From positions 1 through 64,000 of the forward strand of contig CALMUP010000016.1 in the NCBI GenBank assembly GCA_937872895.1: DNA of 64,000 nt, read 5' to 3'. Of this stretch, positions 1-10,303 are shown in pieces (the stretch's first letter is position 1; each line of letters begins with the position of its first letter). The DNA is from an uncultured Verrucomicrobiota bacterium. GTDB lineage: Bacteria > Verrucomicrobiota > Kiritimatiellia > CAIVKH01. The position numbers were made by a program, and so were the translations under genes. The notes under the pieces are model-generated. The model was not told the origin of the DNA. It did not search any database and saw nothing but the letters and a program-made list of their open reading frames with translations.

Positions 1-2
1 AA

Positions 3-39
3 GGGGACATTTCAATTGAGTTAACGATGGGGACATTTC
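3..39. repeat. Two direct copies of GGGGACATTTC
   Basis: The 11-mer GGGGACATTTC occurs at 3-13 and again at 29-39. Closely spaced copies of such a motif are often seen at the ends of decayed insertion sequences, but no transposase gene is visible here and the element would extend left of the window. The rest of 1-194 shows no gene. Confidence 0.35.
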
Positions 40-194
40 TAAAGAGCTTTGACACTCGAGCAGGGTCAAGGCCGACCGGGAAATATTCGTTCACGAGCAA
101 GCAATGAAAACGAATTCCGAGGCTGGAACCGCGGTCATGACGAAAGGTTCAGGTGTTAACATGCGTCGTCGGACGCCATCACCAAAGCCTGAAT

Positions 195-216
195 AGCTTA
201 TCGACGGTTACCATAG
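195..216 (-). repeat. 22-bp repeat, downstream copy (start of a small-ORF cassette)
   Basis: This 22-bp sequence is identical to 798-819. Read on the minus strand it starts ATGGTAACCGTCGATAAG and encodes MVTVDKL. Here the frame ends after 11 codons, so this looks like a truncated duplicate of the start of the 46-aa gene at 677-817. Both copies lie 15 to 20 bases downstream (minus strand) of a GGATCCT sequence. In this copy GGATCCT is the 3' end of the 150-aa membrane-protein gene. Confidence 0.6.
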
Positions 217-231
217 GCCAGCTCAGCGCCC

Positions 232-684
232 TTAAGGATCCGGCAAGAAGATCGACAGTTTCCTGACAGGCAAGAATGTAAGCCAAGGGATTACCACGAA
301 AAGTGTAAATAGTTGGAATATGAAGGAAAACCAGGCAGGTATCTGCTCAAGCATACCCGCTTTAAACAACACAAAAACCAAAACAAACTTCACGGCATGA
401 TCAATAATAAAAAAGCCAATCCATCGATAAAACAGCATCCGTCGGTATTCAGCAGGAAATCTCTTCAAAAATATACTCTTCATGTACACGCAAGAAGAGA
501 TTACTGCGCCGAGCCCATAACCAATGGCTTGCTCGCCTTCCATAATTGGACCCGATAGCTTAGAAATCTCTCGCATTCGAATAATGTCAACTCCGGCCAA
601 GAGTATCATTGTGCAGGATGAAAAGTGAATGTAAAGAAACGCCAACTTGATAAATTTGTGGACCTTTTCGGATATTCTACTCAT
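232..684 (-). CDS. Small four-helix membrane protein, unknown function
   Basis: A 150-residue protein with about four hydrophobic segments, near residues 14-34, 50-68, 87-110 and 118-140, separated by short basic loops. I recognise no family. The gene is AT-richer than the rest of the window, which suggests recent acquisition. Its ATG overlaps the last 8 bases of the 46-aa gene upstream (677-817), so the two are probably translationally coupled. A small amphipathic peptide followed by a small multi-helix membrane protein resembles peptide/immunity or toxin/antidote layouts, but nothing in the sequence proves that role. Confidence 0.6.
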   Translation of the reverse strand: MSRISEKVHKFIKLAFLYIHFSSCTMILLAGVDIIRMREISKLSGPIMEGEQAIGYGLGAVISSCVYMKSIFLKRFPAEYRRMLFYRWIGFFIIDHAVKFVLVFVLFKAGMLEQIPAWFSFIFQLFTLFVVIPWLTFLPVRKLSIFLPDP

Positions 685-817
685 TGCTAATTACATCATT
701 TATAAAATCTTTTATGGAATCAATATTATCAATAATTTTCCCGCCAACCCATTTAGCAAGATCAGCAACGACTCCACCCACAGAATTAGATGGAGGGAGC
801 TTATCGACGGTTACCAT
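677..817 (-). CDS. 46-aa peptide coupled to the downstream membrane protein
   Basis: A 47-codon frame starts with MVTVDKLPPSNS, continues with a GG-containing stretch (GGVVADLAKWVGGK) and ends with a predicted amphipathic acidic helix. The stop TAG lies inside the start of the next gene (ATGAGTAG), giving an 8-base overlap. Codon use is AT-rich like that of its partner. No strong Shine-Dalgarno sequence is visible before the ATG, which is the main weakness. Its first 22 bases are duplicated at 195-216. Function unknown; a bacteriocin-like or signalling peptide is one possibility, a chance ORF another. Confidence 0.45.
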   Translation of the reverse strand: MVTVDKLPPSNSVGGVVADLAKWVGGKIIDNIDSIKDFINDVISNE

Positions 818-819
818 AG
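798..819 (-). repeat. 22-bp repeat, upstream copy
   Basis: Perfect second copy of the 195-216 sequence. On the minus strand it spans the ATG and first codons (MVTVDKL) of the 46-aa gene. The two copies bracket the gene pair 232-817, as expected if the pair is one unit of a formerly tandem cassette array. Confidence 0.6.
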
Positions 820-978
820 ACTAACATTGGAGGATCCAACGATCCCGGATTTCATATGCTCGCGCCATACATCCCTTTGCTCGATCGCTCCACGCCGCTT
901 AACGCCCATTTTCAGCGGCAAAAAACGCGCCCAAGGCATCATTTCGCGTGATATTTCAACGTTATCCGCTTAACCCGA

Positions 979-1044
979 AACACTTGCCGACGGTGACCGT
1001 CAATCATGCTCAACACTTGCCGACGGTGACCGTCAATCATGCTC
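979..1044. repeat. Two perfect tandem 33-bp repeats with internal palindrome
   Basis: Copies lie at 979-1011 and 1012-1044. Each contains the palindrome GACGGT-G-ACCGTC. On the minus strand the core ACCGTCGGCAAGT is related to ACCGTCGATAAGC of the 22-bp repeats at 195 and 798, so all four may belong to one repeat family. In the rest of 818-1167 I see only a possible GCCGCT/AGCGGC hairpin (894-919) and the hairpin block listed next; no convincing gene. Confidence 0.7.
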
Positions 1045-1053
1045 CCTCTCCCC

Positions 1054-1113
1054 AGCGGCTTGAGGGCAAGCCGCTCCACCTCACCAGGTGGAACGCGTTC
1101 CCCCGAACGCGTT
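1054..1113. terminator. Three back-to-back hairpins downstream of the GH57 gene
   Basis: Three perfect inverted repeats follow without a gap: 1054-1075 (9-bp stem, loop AGGG), 1076-1091 (6-bp stem, loop CACC) and 1092-1113 (9-bp stem, loop CCCC). A fourth imperfect one lies at 1128-1145. They sit just past the 3' end of the minus-strand GH57 gene, so they may end or protect its transcript. No T-run follows, so a classical intrinsic terminator is not shown. A REP-like element is the alternative. Confidence 0.5.
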
Positions 1114-1167
1114 GGGCAAACGCCGCGCCTCACCCTTGGGTCAGGTCAACAGGAGTGTCTGCGCTCA

Positions 1168-2361
1168 TCACCCGCCGCGGGCGCGGCGGGCGTGGTCGAG
1201 CCATTGCAGGGTGTCGTCGAGGCCGGCGTGGGCGCGGTCGACCCAGGCCGTTCCCCAGAAGAAGTGGCAACTGGTCTCGGCGCGCAGCAACCGCCAGAAC
1301 GCCTCCTCGAGGCAACGGTTCTCGGTGTGGTTGGACCAGCCCCGCCGCGACGCGTCCTCGCGGGCGGCATGGACCTGCTGGCTGACCTCGGCGAGGCGGG
1401 CCCAGGCGTCGCGCTGCATCTGCGACCCGGTCCACTGCACGAACCCGATGCCGTGGTGGAATCCGGTGTTCCACGCGCCGGTGCGGACGATCACGTGGCC
1501 GTGCGCGCCGTGCCGGTCGAGGTAGTCGTCGATGAAGGTCGGGACCACGCCCGATTCACCGCTGCGGGCCTTGGCGCACAACGGCTGGTAGAACGAGCCC
1601 CAGAAGTTCGCCGCCCAGTTGACGTTGCGGAACCACCCGCCGTTTTCGCCGTCGGTCGCGGTGCAGACCAGCGGTTCGAAGTCGCAGAACTTCGTGCGCT
1701 CCTTGACCTCGTTGATGAACCAGCCGGTCTCCAGCCCGCTCTCCTGCGCGATCGACAGGTCGCGGTCGCGCGGGATGACGATGATCTCGGCGTCGCCGAA
1801 CCTGGCGATGTGCGGACGGTAGCGGTGCTCCTCCCACTTCATCGGGGTGATCGGCACGATGTGTTCGGCATCGACGATGACATACCGGTACCCCGCCCGC
1901 TTGAGCAACGGGATCATCTCCATCGAGAACCCCATCTCCGGCGGCCAGAACCCGTTGAACGAATCGCGCGGGAACAGGTGATGCCCGATGCTCAACCAGC
2001 GCTTCACATGCTCCTCGCGGTCGATCTCCGGGATCAGCGGGAACACCGGATGGTAGTAGCCGGTGCCGAGGATCTCGATCGCCGGATTGCGCAGCCGCCA
2101 CAGAAGGTCGCCGCACTTGACGATGCCGTACACCCGCGACTGGAAGTCGTGGTTGGACAACGCCTCCAGCAGCGTGCCGCTCATCGACAGGTGGACGCGC
2201 GCGACATCCTCCCACCCCTCGACCGCGCGCGGAATGCGGTCGTAGGCGAACAACACTTCCTTCCCCTGCCACTCGGACAGCGGGTTGTTCAACATCTCAT
2301 CGATGTTCCCCCACGGCTGGTGGAGGTTCAGCACGAGCGCATGGTATACATGATTCGGCAT
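1168..2361 (-). CDS. Glycoside hydrolase family 57 protein (397 aa)
   Basis: GH57 enzymes hydrolyse or rearrange alpha-1,4/1,6-glucans by a retaining mechanism. The family motifs are visible: HQP at residues 14-16, GTGYYHPVFPL near 100-109, GFWPPEMGFS with candidate nucleophile Glu142, and TDGENGGWF with candidate acid/base Asp237. At 397 residues it is shorter than typical GH57 amylases, so it is essentially the catalytic barrel alone. I chose the inner ATG at 2361 because CAGGAG precedes it at good spacing; an upstream start at 2382 lacks this. It is the last enzyme gene of the minus-strand glycogen region. Exact substrate specificity cannot be read from sequence. Confidence 0.88.
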   Translation of the reverse strand: MPNHVYHALVLNLHQPWGNIDEMLNNPLSEWQGKEVLFAYDRIPRAVEGWEDVARVHLSMSGTLLEALSNHDFQSRVYGIVKCGDLLWRLRNPAIEILGTGYYHPVFPLIPEIDREEHVKRWLSIGHHLFPRDSFNGFWPPEMGFSMEMIPLLKRAGYRYVIVDAEHIVPITPMKWEEHRYRPHIARFGDAEIIVIPRDRDLSIAQESGLETGWFINEVKERTKFCDFEPLVCTATDGENGGWFRNVNWAANFWGSFYQPLCAKARSGESGVVPTFIDDYLDRHGAHGHVIVRTGAWNTGFHHGIGFVQWTGSQMQRDAWARLAEVSQQVHAAREDASRRGWSNHTENRCLEEAFWRLLRAETSCHFFWGTAWVDRAHAGLDDTLQWLDHARRARGG

Positions 2362-2449
2362 AACGAGTTGCTCCTGATGCACATCCTACACAGCAGGCCA
2401 CATTCGTGCAAACAGGAATAGCACACGCGCCGCTACACGCCATCAGGCC

Positions 2450-2678
2450 TCAACGCATGGCGCGCACATGCGGATAGTTCAGGATCTTGCTGTCGCCGGT
2501 GATGACGCAGAGGTTGTGCAGCCTGGCCGTGGCGACGATGATCCGGTTCGGCGGAGCTGATGGGTGAAAAGTAAACGGTCACCTCCGGCGACGTCAGCAC
2601 CTTCAACGCCTCGGTCGACAGCCGCTCCGGCTCCGACACCGTCCAGACGATCGCGCAGGTATCAAGCAGGACGTTCAT
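2450..2678 (-). pseudogene. VapC-type PIN toxin with internal deletion
   Basis: The reading frame starts with a typical PIN-domain N-terminus (MNVLLDTCAIVWTVSEPERL... up to FSPISSAE) and then loses homology. The C-terminal part continues in another frame as RIIVATARLHNLCVITGDSK and ends at a TGA at 2450-2452. Compared with the usual 125-130 residues, roughly 50-60 codons from the middle of the domain are missing and the frame is shifted near 2541-2552. The ribonuclease should be inactive. The start overlaps the intact antitoxin gene by 17 bases. Confidence 0.8.
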
Positions 2679-2913
2679 CCGACCCCAACATGTCCCAGTC
2701 GGATTCGAACACCGGCTCGGTCAGGTCGACATGCACGCGCACCGTGTTTGCGCCACACCCGGGAACCGTGCGGTTTTCGTGAGGCGACCCGACCGGCGTC
2801 ACCACCGCGACCGGTACATTCCGCTTGCAGATTTCCACCACGTTACCCGCCTGCACCTTGTCGAGGTAGTCACTCAAATGATCCTTAAAGTTGGCAATAT
2901 TGGCTTTTATCAT
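2662..2913 (-). CDS. Phd/YefM-type antitoxin, intact (83 aa)
   Basis: The N-terminus (MIKANIANFKDHLSDYLDKV) and the segment GNVVEICKRNVPVAVVTPV match Phd/YefM antitoxins, which bind their own promoter through the N-terminal domain and neutralise a toxin with the C-terminal tail. The protein is full length. Its partner vapC (2450-2678) is deleted internally, so this antitoxin is an orphan that may keep only a regulatory or anti-addiction role. The pair sits inside the minus-strand run of alpha-glucan genes, between the two GH57 genes. Confidence 0.8.
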   Translation of the reverse strand: MIKANIANFKDHLSDYLDKVQAGNVVEICKRNVPVAVVTPVGSPHENRTVPGCGANTVRVHVDLTEPVFESDWDMLGSDERPA

Positions 2914-3002
2914 GACCAGCCCCCGTCGATGGCCATGTCAATGGTCTGAATCAAGATACATCCATCCCGCACCTGGTGGTTTTAGGGTAATTCATGTGGA
3001 GT

Positions 3003-3046
3003 GCGCTTTCTTGAAAGCGCTTTTCCCCGGGGTTCTCGAACCCCGG
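3003..3046. terminator. Double hairpin between GH57 gene and toxin-antitoxin pair
   Basis: GCGCTTTC-TT-GAAAGCGC (3003-3020) is followed on the plus strand by TTTT, then by CCGGGGTT-CTCG-AACCCCGG (3027-3046). The location, 31 bases past the stop of the GH57 gene at 3077, fits the end of the glgB-glgA-GH57 transcript. The T-run lies on the plus-strand side only, so termination in the minus direction is an inference from position and stem strength. Confidence 0.5.
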
Positions 3047-3076
3047 TTCAGGCCCATCCGACCACCCAGCGGGCGG

Positions 3077-4534
3077 TCAGTTGAAATCGTTGTTCAGGAT
3101 GTCCTCGGTACGCCGGCAGAACTCCCGCGCGTAATCGGTCCACACCCCCTGCCCCCAATAGCGGAAACAGCTCGTTTGGGTGATCAGCAGGTGGTACAGC
3201 GCGTTGCGGTACCGCGGATCGCTTGTCGAGACGCCCTTGGCCAGGACCTTCTCGTTGAACAGCGCGCTGACCTTCTCCATCGGTCCGAGCACGTTCTCGT
3301 AGCCGTGCACCCAGGAGATGCTGCTCGTCCAGCTGCCGCCCTCCATGTGGAACCGGTGGTCCTCCTTGCGGCATTCCTCGATCGCGGCCTTGAGCTTCTC
3401 CGGTCCGGCGCCCGGCTGGATCTTCTGCCAGATCTTGTGCTGGAACAGCGGCTGGCAGACCGGGAAATCGGTCTCCTTGATACCCATCGCGAACAGGTGC
3501 TCGAGGTACTCGCTGCCGTTCATCAGCGGGGTGTCGGATCCCGAGGCGTTGCGCACCGCCTCCATGAACTTCGGCGGGAACTCGTTCATCATCACGCCGC
3601 CGTTCTCGCCGTCGGCGATCTGGGTGACCAGCGGCGGGATCTGCTTCCCGGCCAGTTCCCAGCGCGACAGGCTCTGCGCCTCGTACCACGGCTGCATCTG
3701 GGCGACGAGCTTGGTGTCGCTGCCCTGGGTCTTGATCAGCGCGACGATCGAGGCCTCCTCGCCCTTGCTGTTGCGGCAGACCAGGCGGTGCGGGATGTGG
3801 CGGCGCTCGAGGCCGTGGCCGTTCGGCTGCTCCACGGTGTGCTCCTGGATGATCACCCAGGTGAAGCCGCAATCCTTCAGCGTCTTCACGAACTCATACG
3901 CGACATCGGGCTGGTTGGGCAGCGCCATCTCGGACGGCGAGAACCCCTTCACCCGCTCCAACGCCTCCATGCCGAACAACGCGGCGAAGTGGTGCTGCCA
4001 GGCCAGCACGTGCAGCTTGTAGTCCTGCACCGGGGTGGACGGCGCGACGGCGTGGCTCCACGGGCAGCCGAGCCACTCGGCGGCGTGGCGGTAATCGGGA
4101 TTGACGGTGATGTTCCGCAGCGCGTCGAACAGGTCCTGCGAGCCCATCTTGCGCAGGCCGTGCAGCAGGCAGCCGGTGTATTCCAGCATCGCGCGGGGTT
4201 GCTTGCCCTCGTGGATCAACTGCGGGATGAACTCGCCGATCCGCTTGTAGCACCAGTAGAACACCGGCGCGTTGTGGTTGTCGCCGATGGTCTGGTTGTC
4301 CATCATGTACTTCAGGTTGCTGATGATGTCCGCGGTGCGGAGGTCGTGGCCCCCCGCCGGGATCAGCGGCTGCTGCATGTGCAGGGCGATGGCGGCGGCG
4401 CTCTTGATGCGGCCGAAGTCCACCTTGCCCGCGGTCCGGAACGCATCGGGATTCTTCCCGGCGTGCTTCAGCACCGCTTTCTCCGAGCCGGAGATGTTCA
4501 GTTGTCCGTCGATGTATTCTGCGATCGCTTCCAT
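3077..4534 (-). CDS. Glycoside hydrolase family 57 protein (485 aa)
   Basis: A second, distinct GH57 member. Visible motifs are MQQPLIP near residues 53-59 (region 1), GFSPSEMALP with candidate nucleophile Glu202 (region 3), and QIADGENGG with candidate acid/base Asp308 (region 4). No signal peptide is present, so it should act on cytoplasmic alpha-glucan. AGGAG precedes the ATG at the proper distance. It lies 79 bases downstream of glgA on the same strand, with a REP-like pair in the gap, and is probably part of the glgB-glgA transcript. A role in trimming or branching glycogen is likely; the precise reaction is not determined. Confidence 0.87.
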   Translation of the reverse strand: MEAIAEYIDGQLNISGSEKAVLKHAGKNPDAFRTAGKVDFGRIKSAAAIALHMQQPLIPAGGHDLRTADIISNLKYMMDNQTIGDNHNAPVFYWCYKRIGEFIPQLIHEGKQPRAMLEYTGCLLHGLRKMGSQDLFDALRNITVNPDYRHAAEWLGCPWSHAVAPSTPVQDYKLHVLAWQHHFAALFGMEALERVKGFSPSEMALPNQPDVAYEFVKTLKDCGFTWVIIQEHTVEQPNGHGLERRHIPHRLVCRNSKGEEASIVALIKTQGSDTKLVAQMQPWYEAQSLSRWELAGKQIPPLVTQIADGENGGVMMNEFPPKFMEAVRNASGSDTPLMNGSEYLEHLFAMGIKETDFPVCQPLFQHKIWQKIQPGAGPEKLKAAIEECRKEDHRFHMEGGSWTSSISWVHGYENVLGPMEKVSALFNEKVLAKGVSTSDPRYRNALYHLLITQTSCFRYWGQGVWTDYAREFCRRTEDILNNDFN

Positions 4535-4554
4535 GAAGAGCTCCTTTTAAATTT

Positions 4555-4609
4555 AGCCGACGTAACGTCGGCTCTACGGCCGTTGTAGAGCCGGGTTTAC
4601 CCCGGCTAT
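4555..4609. repeat. REP-type hairpin pair in the glycogen operon
   Basis: AGCCGAC-GTAAC-GTCGGCT (4555-4573) is followed by GTAGAGCCGGGTTTACCCCG (begins 4585). The second part is the same repeat that forms the array around the RAYT transposase at 52828-53676. It is a mobilised REP copy between glgA and the GH57 gene, where it may also tune mRNA stability. Confidence 0.75.
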
Positions 4610-4613
4610 CTGC

Positions 4614-6083
4614 TTACTTCTCGCGGATCAGTTCGTAGATGTTCAGGTAATGCTGGGCCGAGTGGTTCCACGAGTAGTCCTTGCGCATGCCGTTCAGCAT
4701 CAGCTCGCGCCAGTACTGCGGATAGTGGTGCCACATGCCGATCGCCCGCTTGAGTGCGGACTCGACGCCCTCGTTGTTGAAGTCGTTGAACACGTAGCCG
4801 GTGCGGTCGTGGTACGGCACGTGCGCATAGTTCGCGTCGAACACCGTGTCGGCGAGGCCGCCGGTGTTGCGGACCACCGGGACGGTGCCGTACTTCATGG
4901 CGATGAGCTGGGTCAGGCCGCACGGCTCGAACGCGCTCGGGATCAGGATCATGTCGGCGCCGGCGTAGATCAGGTGCGACAAGCCCTCGTCGAAACCGAG
5001 CTCGAGGTGCACGTCCGGATTGTCGTTCAGGTGGCGCTTGAGGTTCCAGAAATCCTCGCTGATCTTGCCGTCCGGGCTGGTGCCGAGCAGCACGAACTGG
5101 CAACCGTTGGCCAGGCAGTAGAAGATCGCGTGGCGGATCAGGCCGACGCCCTTCTGGTGGTCGAGCCGGCTGACCACCGCGACGATCGGCTTGAAGTTGT
5201 CGGCCAGCCAGAACCGGTCGCGCAGCGCCTTCTTGTTGCCGTACTTCGCGTCGAGGTTCGCGGCGGAATACTTGTGCGGGATGAACCGGTCGACCTCGGG
5301 ATTCCATTCGCCGTAGTCCACGCCGTTCAGCACGCCGCCGACCTTGCTGCCGTGCTGGTTCAGCACGTGCTGCAGGCCGTGGCCGAGCGTGGTGTGACGG
5401 ATCTCGTGCATGTAGGTCGGCGACACGGTGGTGATGAAGTTCGAGTAGACGATGCCACCCTTCATCAGGTTCACCGCGCCGTGGTGGCGGTCGTCGCCGA
5501 GGCGGTCGGGCGTGATGTACCAGGCCGGGTTCAGGTGGTTCTGGCGCAGCACGAAATCGCCGGTGATGCCCTGGTGGTTCACGTTGTGCAGGGTGAAGCA
5601 GACGCGCGGATGGGTCATGCCGAACTTGCTGTAGGTCTCGTACAGCAGCACCGGCACCAGCGCGGACTGCCAGTCATGCACGTGGATGATCTCCGGGTGC
5701 TTGCCCGTCTTGAGCATGAACTCCAGCGCGGCCTTGGCGAAGAACGCAAACCGCTCGGAATCGTCCTTGTGTCCGTACACGATGCCGCGGTTGAAGAAAT
5801 TCTTGAAGAAGTGCGGCTCGATGAAATAGACCTTCACCCCGTCCACGAAGCCGAAATACACGTCGCAATGGACCCAGAAGTGATGGTACGGCACCCACAG
5901 GTCGCTGTACGATTTCGTGTAGCCCCAGATCCGGTCCATGCGCATGCAGTCGTAGCGCGGCATGATGACCTCGACGTGGTTGCCGCGGATCGACAATTCA
6001 CGGGTCAACCCCTGCACGACATCGGCGAGCCCTCCCACTTTGGCGACGTTGGCGAACTCCGAGGCGATGTGGATAATGTACAT
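4614..6083 (-). CDS. glgA: Glycogen synthase (ADP- or UDP-glucose alpha-glucan glucosyltransferase)
   Basis: A 489-residue GT5 enzyme that elongates alpha-1,4-glucan from a nucleotide-glucose. The signature KVGGLADV is at residues 15-22. The C-terminal Rossmann domain carries EPCGLTQLIAMKYGTVPVVR followed by TGGLADTV, the donor-binding region. Length is normal for GlgA. GGAGAA precedes the ATG. It follows the unknown gene 6152-6856 and precedes a GH57 gene on the same strand. No glgC (ADP-glucose pyrophosphorylase) is present in the window, so the donor supply gene lies elsewhere. Confidence 0.95.
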   Translation of the reverse strand: MYIIHIASEFANVAKVGGLADVVQGLTRELSIRGNHVEVIMPRYDCMRMDRIWGYTKSYSDLWVPYHHFWVHCDVYFGFVDGVKVYFIEPHFFKNFFNRGIVYGHKDDSERFAFFAKAALEFMLKTGKHPEIIHVHDWQSALVPVLLYETYSKFGMTHPRVCFTLHNVNHQGITGDFVLRQNHLNPAWYITPDRLGDDRHHGAVNLMKGGIVYSNFITTVSPTYMHEIRHTTLGHGLQHVLNQHGSKVGGVLNGVDYGEWNPEVDRFIPHKYSAANLDAKYGNKKALRDRFWLADNFKPIVAVVSRLDHQKGVGLIRHAIFYCLANGCQFVLLGTSPDGKISEDFWNLKRHLNDNPDVHLELGFDEGLSHLIYAGADMILIPSAFEPCGLTQLIAMKYGTVPVVRNTGGLADTVFDANYAHVPYHDRTGYVFNDFNNEGVESALKRAIGMWHHYPQYWRELMLNGMRKDYSWNHSAQHYLNIYELIREK

Positions 6084-6151
6084 AGACGTTCTCCGAATCC
6101 GGGCTTGGCCAACAGGTTAACGCAACCGGTTCAACCAGTGCAAGGGTTCGA

Positions 6152-6856
6152 TTACGGGAGGTCGATGATTTTGCCGAGCACGTCGGGGTACTGGGCGAGG
6201 AAGGGATAGAGGTCGGTCATGATCTGCATGTAGGCGGCGGGCCAGGGCAGGTGACGGAACCAGCACTGGCGGTCGGCCAGCACCGAGGCGGCGAGGCAGA
6301 TCAGGCGCGCCTTGGCGTCGGAGGTGCGCATGCTGGCGAGGATGAACTGAACCTTGCGCAGGATGGCGACCTCGTCGTGCTCGGCGGCATCATCGCCAAC
6401 CGGCTGGCGCAGCATCCGGTCGATCATCCGCCAGTGCCGCGTGCGCAGGTGGTAGATGGTGTCGGGCAGCCGCGAGTAACGCTCGAGCCGCTCGAGATGT
6501 GCCAGGATCAGCTCGGCATCGGCATGTTCCGCCGCGAGGGTCTGGATCACGTTGTGGTAATGACCGTCCCACAACGCCTTCTCCTCCGCCTCGGTGAGGG
6601 CACGCTTTTCAATGATCTGGCAGGCGGTGCGCTCGGCGTGGACAATGTGGTCGACGAGGAACGATCCGAGATAGGCCAGGGTGATGGCCTTTTCAACCGG
6701 GGTGCGCTCGCGGTTGATCAGGGCCTTGATGCGTTGACGCAGCACGCGGCCGAATCCGCGGTTGCCGGGACTACCGGTCATGCGGAACAGCCGCGGAAAC
6801 GAACGCGACCGCAACTCATGGACGAGCGGCGGCGGCAAATAGGATACCGCAATCAT
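6152..6856 (-). CDS. Unknown protein between glgA and glgB (234 aa)
   Basis: A predicted soluble, largely helical protein. It has an HIVHAERTACQIIEKRALTE segment, several His/Glu-rich helices (WDGHYHNVIQTLAAEHADAE) and no signal peptide. I recognise no family. A GGGGGAG sequence precedes the ATG. It lies 68 bases upstream of glgA and 92 bases downstream of glgB on the same strand, so it is probably co-transcribed with them. A glycogen-related structural or regulatory role is an inference from position only. Confidence 0.7.
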   Translation of the reverse strand: MIAVSYLPPPLVHELRSRSFPRLFRMTGSPGNRGFGRVLRQRIKALINRERTPVEKAITLAYLGSFLVDHIVHAERTACQIIEKRALTEAEEKALWDGHYHNVIQTLAAEHADAELILAHLERLERYSRLPDTIYHLRTRHWRMIDRMLRQPVGDDAAEHDEVAILRKVQFILASMRTSDAKARLICLAASVLADRQCWFRHLPWPAAYMQIMTDLYPFLAQYPDVLGKIIDLP

Positions 6857-6948
6857 ACGACATACTCCCCCCGCTGAACGGGCCGGTGCCTGTCCCTACC
6901 ATCGCGGCTCCGGGCGCAATTGCAAGCCCGGGTCCGGCGATTCCGCGA

Positions 6949-9285
<2,337 letters not shown>

Positions 9286-9387
9286 ACAAGTCTCCCAGCT
9301 GATCGATCGTTAGGTCCGGGTGCTGCCACCACGTGGTTTCGAGTATGCAAATTCATCGCGCGGATTTCCATGTTAAACTCCGGACAC

Positions 9388-10134
9388 CTACCGGGCCGCC
9401 ATGGATTCGCTGCGGGGGAAATAAAGATGGAAGGTCGTGCCGCCCCCCGGCGCGCTTTCGCACTCGATGAATCCGCCGAAGCGGCGCACGATGCCATAGA
9501 CCAGGGTCAACCCCAACCCCTTGTCCTTCTCCTTGCCGTGCGTGCTGAAATAGGGCTCGTACATGCGCGCCATCACCTCCGGCGTCATCCCGGTTCCCTC
9601 GTCGCGAATGCTGAGGCAGGCCCACCCCTTGCCGTCCGCCGCTGCCGCCGCGGGTACGCGGTTTGACACCGAGACCGTGATCGCCCCCCCCTGTGGCATC
9701 GCGACGGCGGCATTGGCGACCATCTCGCCAACCAGGTAGATGAACTGCTCCATGTCGATGCGGATCTGCAACCCATCCGCAATCCCGGCCTCGACCGGCG
9801 TCTCGACCAGCCGGATCGCCGGGGCCTCCGGAAGCTTCACGCCCTTGAGCGATTCATGCACCAGCGAGGTGAAGTCCATCACATGGCCACTGGCCCGTCG
9901 CGATCCCATGATCTGCAGCTTCCTGGACAAGGCGAGGCAGCGCTCGCCGGCATCCGCCACCTGTTCGGCACAGAAGTAGAGGGGATCGGTCTTGGGAATG
10001 CCGTCATGCAGCATCTGTCCGCAGGCGATGATCGGCGTCAGCAGGTTGTTCAGCTCGTGGGCGAGGTGTCCGGCAAAACGGCAGACCATGTCCATGTTGA
10101 CCTCGGAAACGTCCACCGGTTTTTCCGCTGACAT
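9388..10134 (-). CDS. Soluble sensor-less histidine kinase
   Basis: 248 residues. An H-box-like helix (FAGHLAHELNNLLTPI) carries the candidate phospho-acceptor His, followed by a GHKL ATPase domain: N box VANAAVAM, G1 RDEGTGM, G2 KGLGLTLVYGIVRRFGG and a final GGGTTFHLYFP. There is no membrane segment, PAS or receiver domain, so the input must come from a partner protein. AGGAG precedes the ATG. It lies upstream of glgB on the same strand, 102 bases away. No response regulator gene is adjacent. It could regulate the glycogen genes or be independent. Confidence 0.85.
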   Translation of the reverse strand: MSAEKPVDVSEVNMDMVCRFAGHLAHELNNLLTPIIACGQMLHDGIPKTDPLYFCAEQVADAGERCLALSRKLQIMGSRRASGHVMDFTSLVHESLKGVKLPEAPAIRLVETPVEAGIADGLQIRIDMEQFIYLVGEMVANAAVAMPQGGAITVSVSNRVPAAAAADGKGWACLSIRDEGTGMTPEVMARMYEPYFSTHGKEKDKGLGLTLVYGIVRRFGGFIECESAPGGGTTFHLYFPRSESMAAR

Positions 10135-10303
10135 GCCAGACTCCTCATCGGCGCGCCCCCCGGCACACCTTGCAGAACGGCGGCGACCAACGGGACACCC
10201 CGTGCGTGCTACGCTGCCGTGCGACCACTGTACAGGAATGCCCCATCAGCGCAAGCAGAGGTTGCACAAAGGATTAAAGCGGTTTTCAAGCCGTAGCGGC
10301 GCC

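Noticed and set aside
195-819. 22-bp direct repeats as attachment sites of an integrated element
   Set aside because: No integrase lies between them, and the repeat spans the start of a coding frame, so duplication of a gene start explains it better.
897-973. GCTTAAC boxes suggesting integron attC sites
   Set aside because: The boxes fit the RYYYAAC consensus, but no matching GTTRRRY box or paired stem is found at the proper distance, and no integrase is present.
2891-4588. 565-codon open frame on the plus strand opposite the GH57 gene
   Set aside because: Same explanation: antisense to a clear GH57 gene with catalytic motifs.
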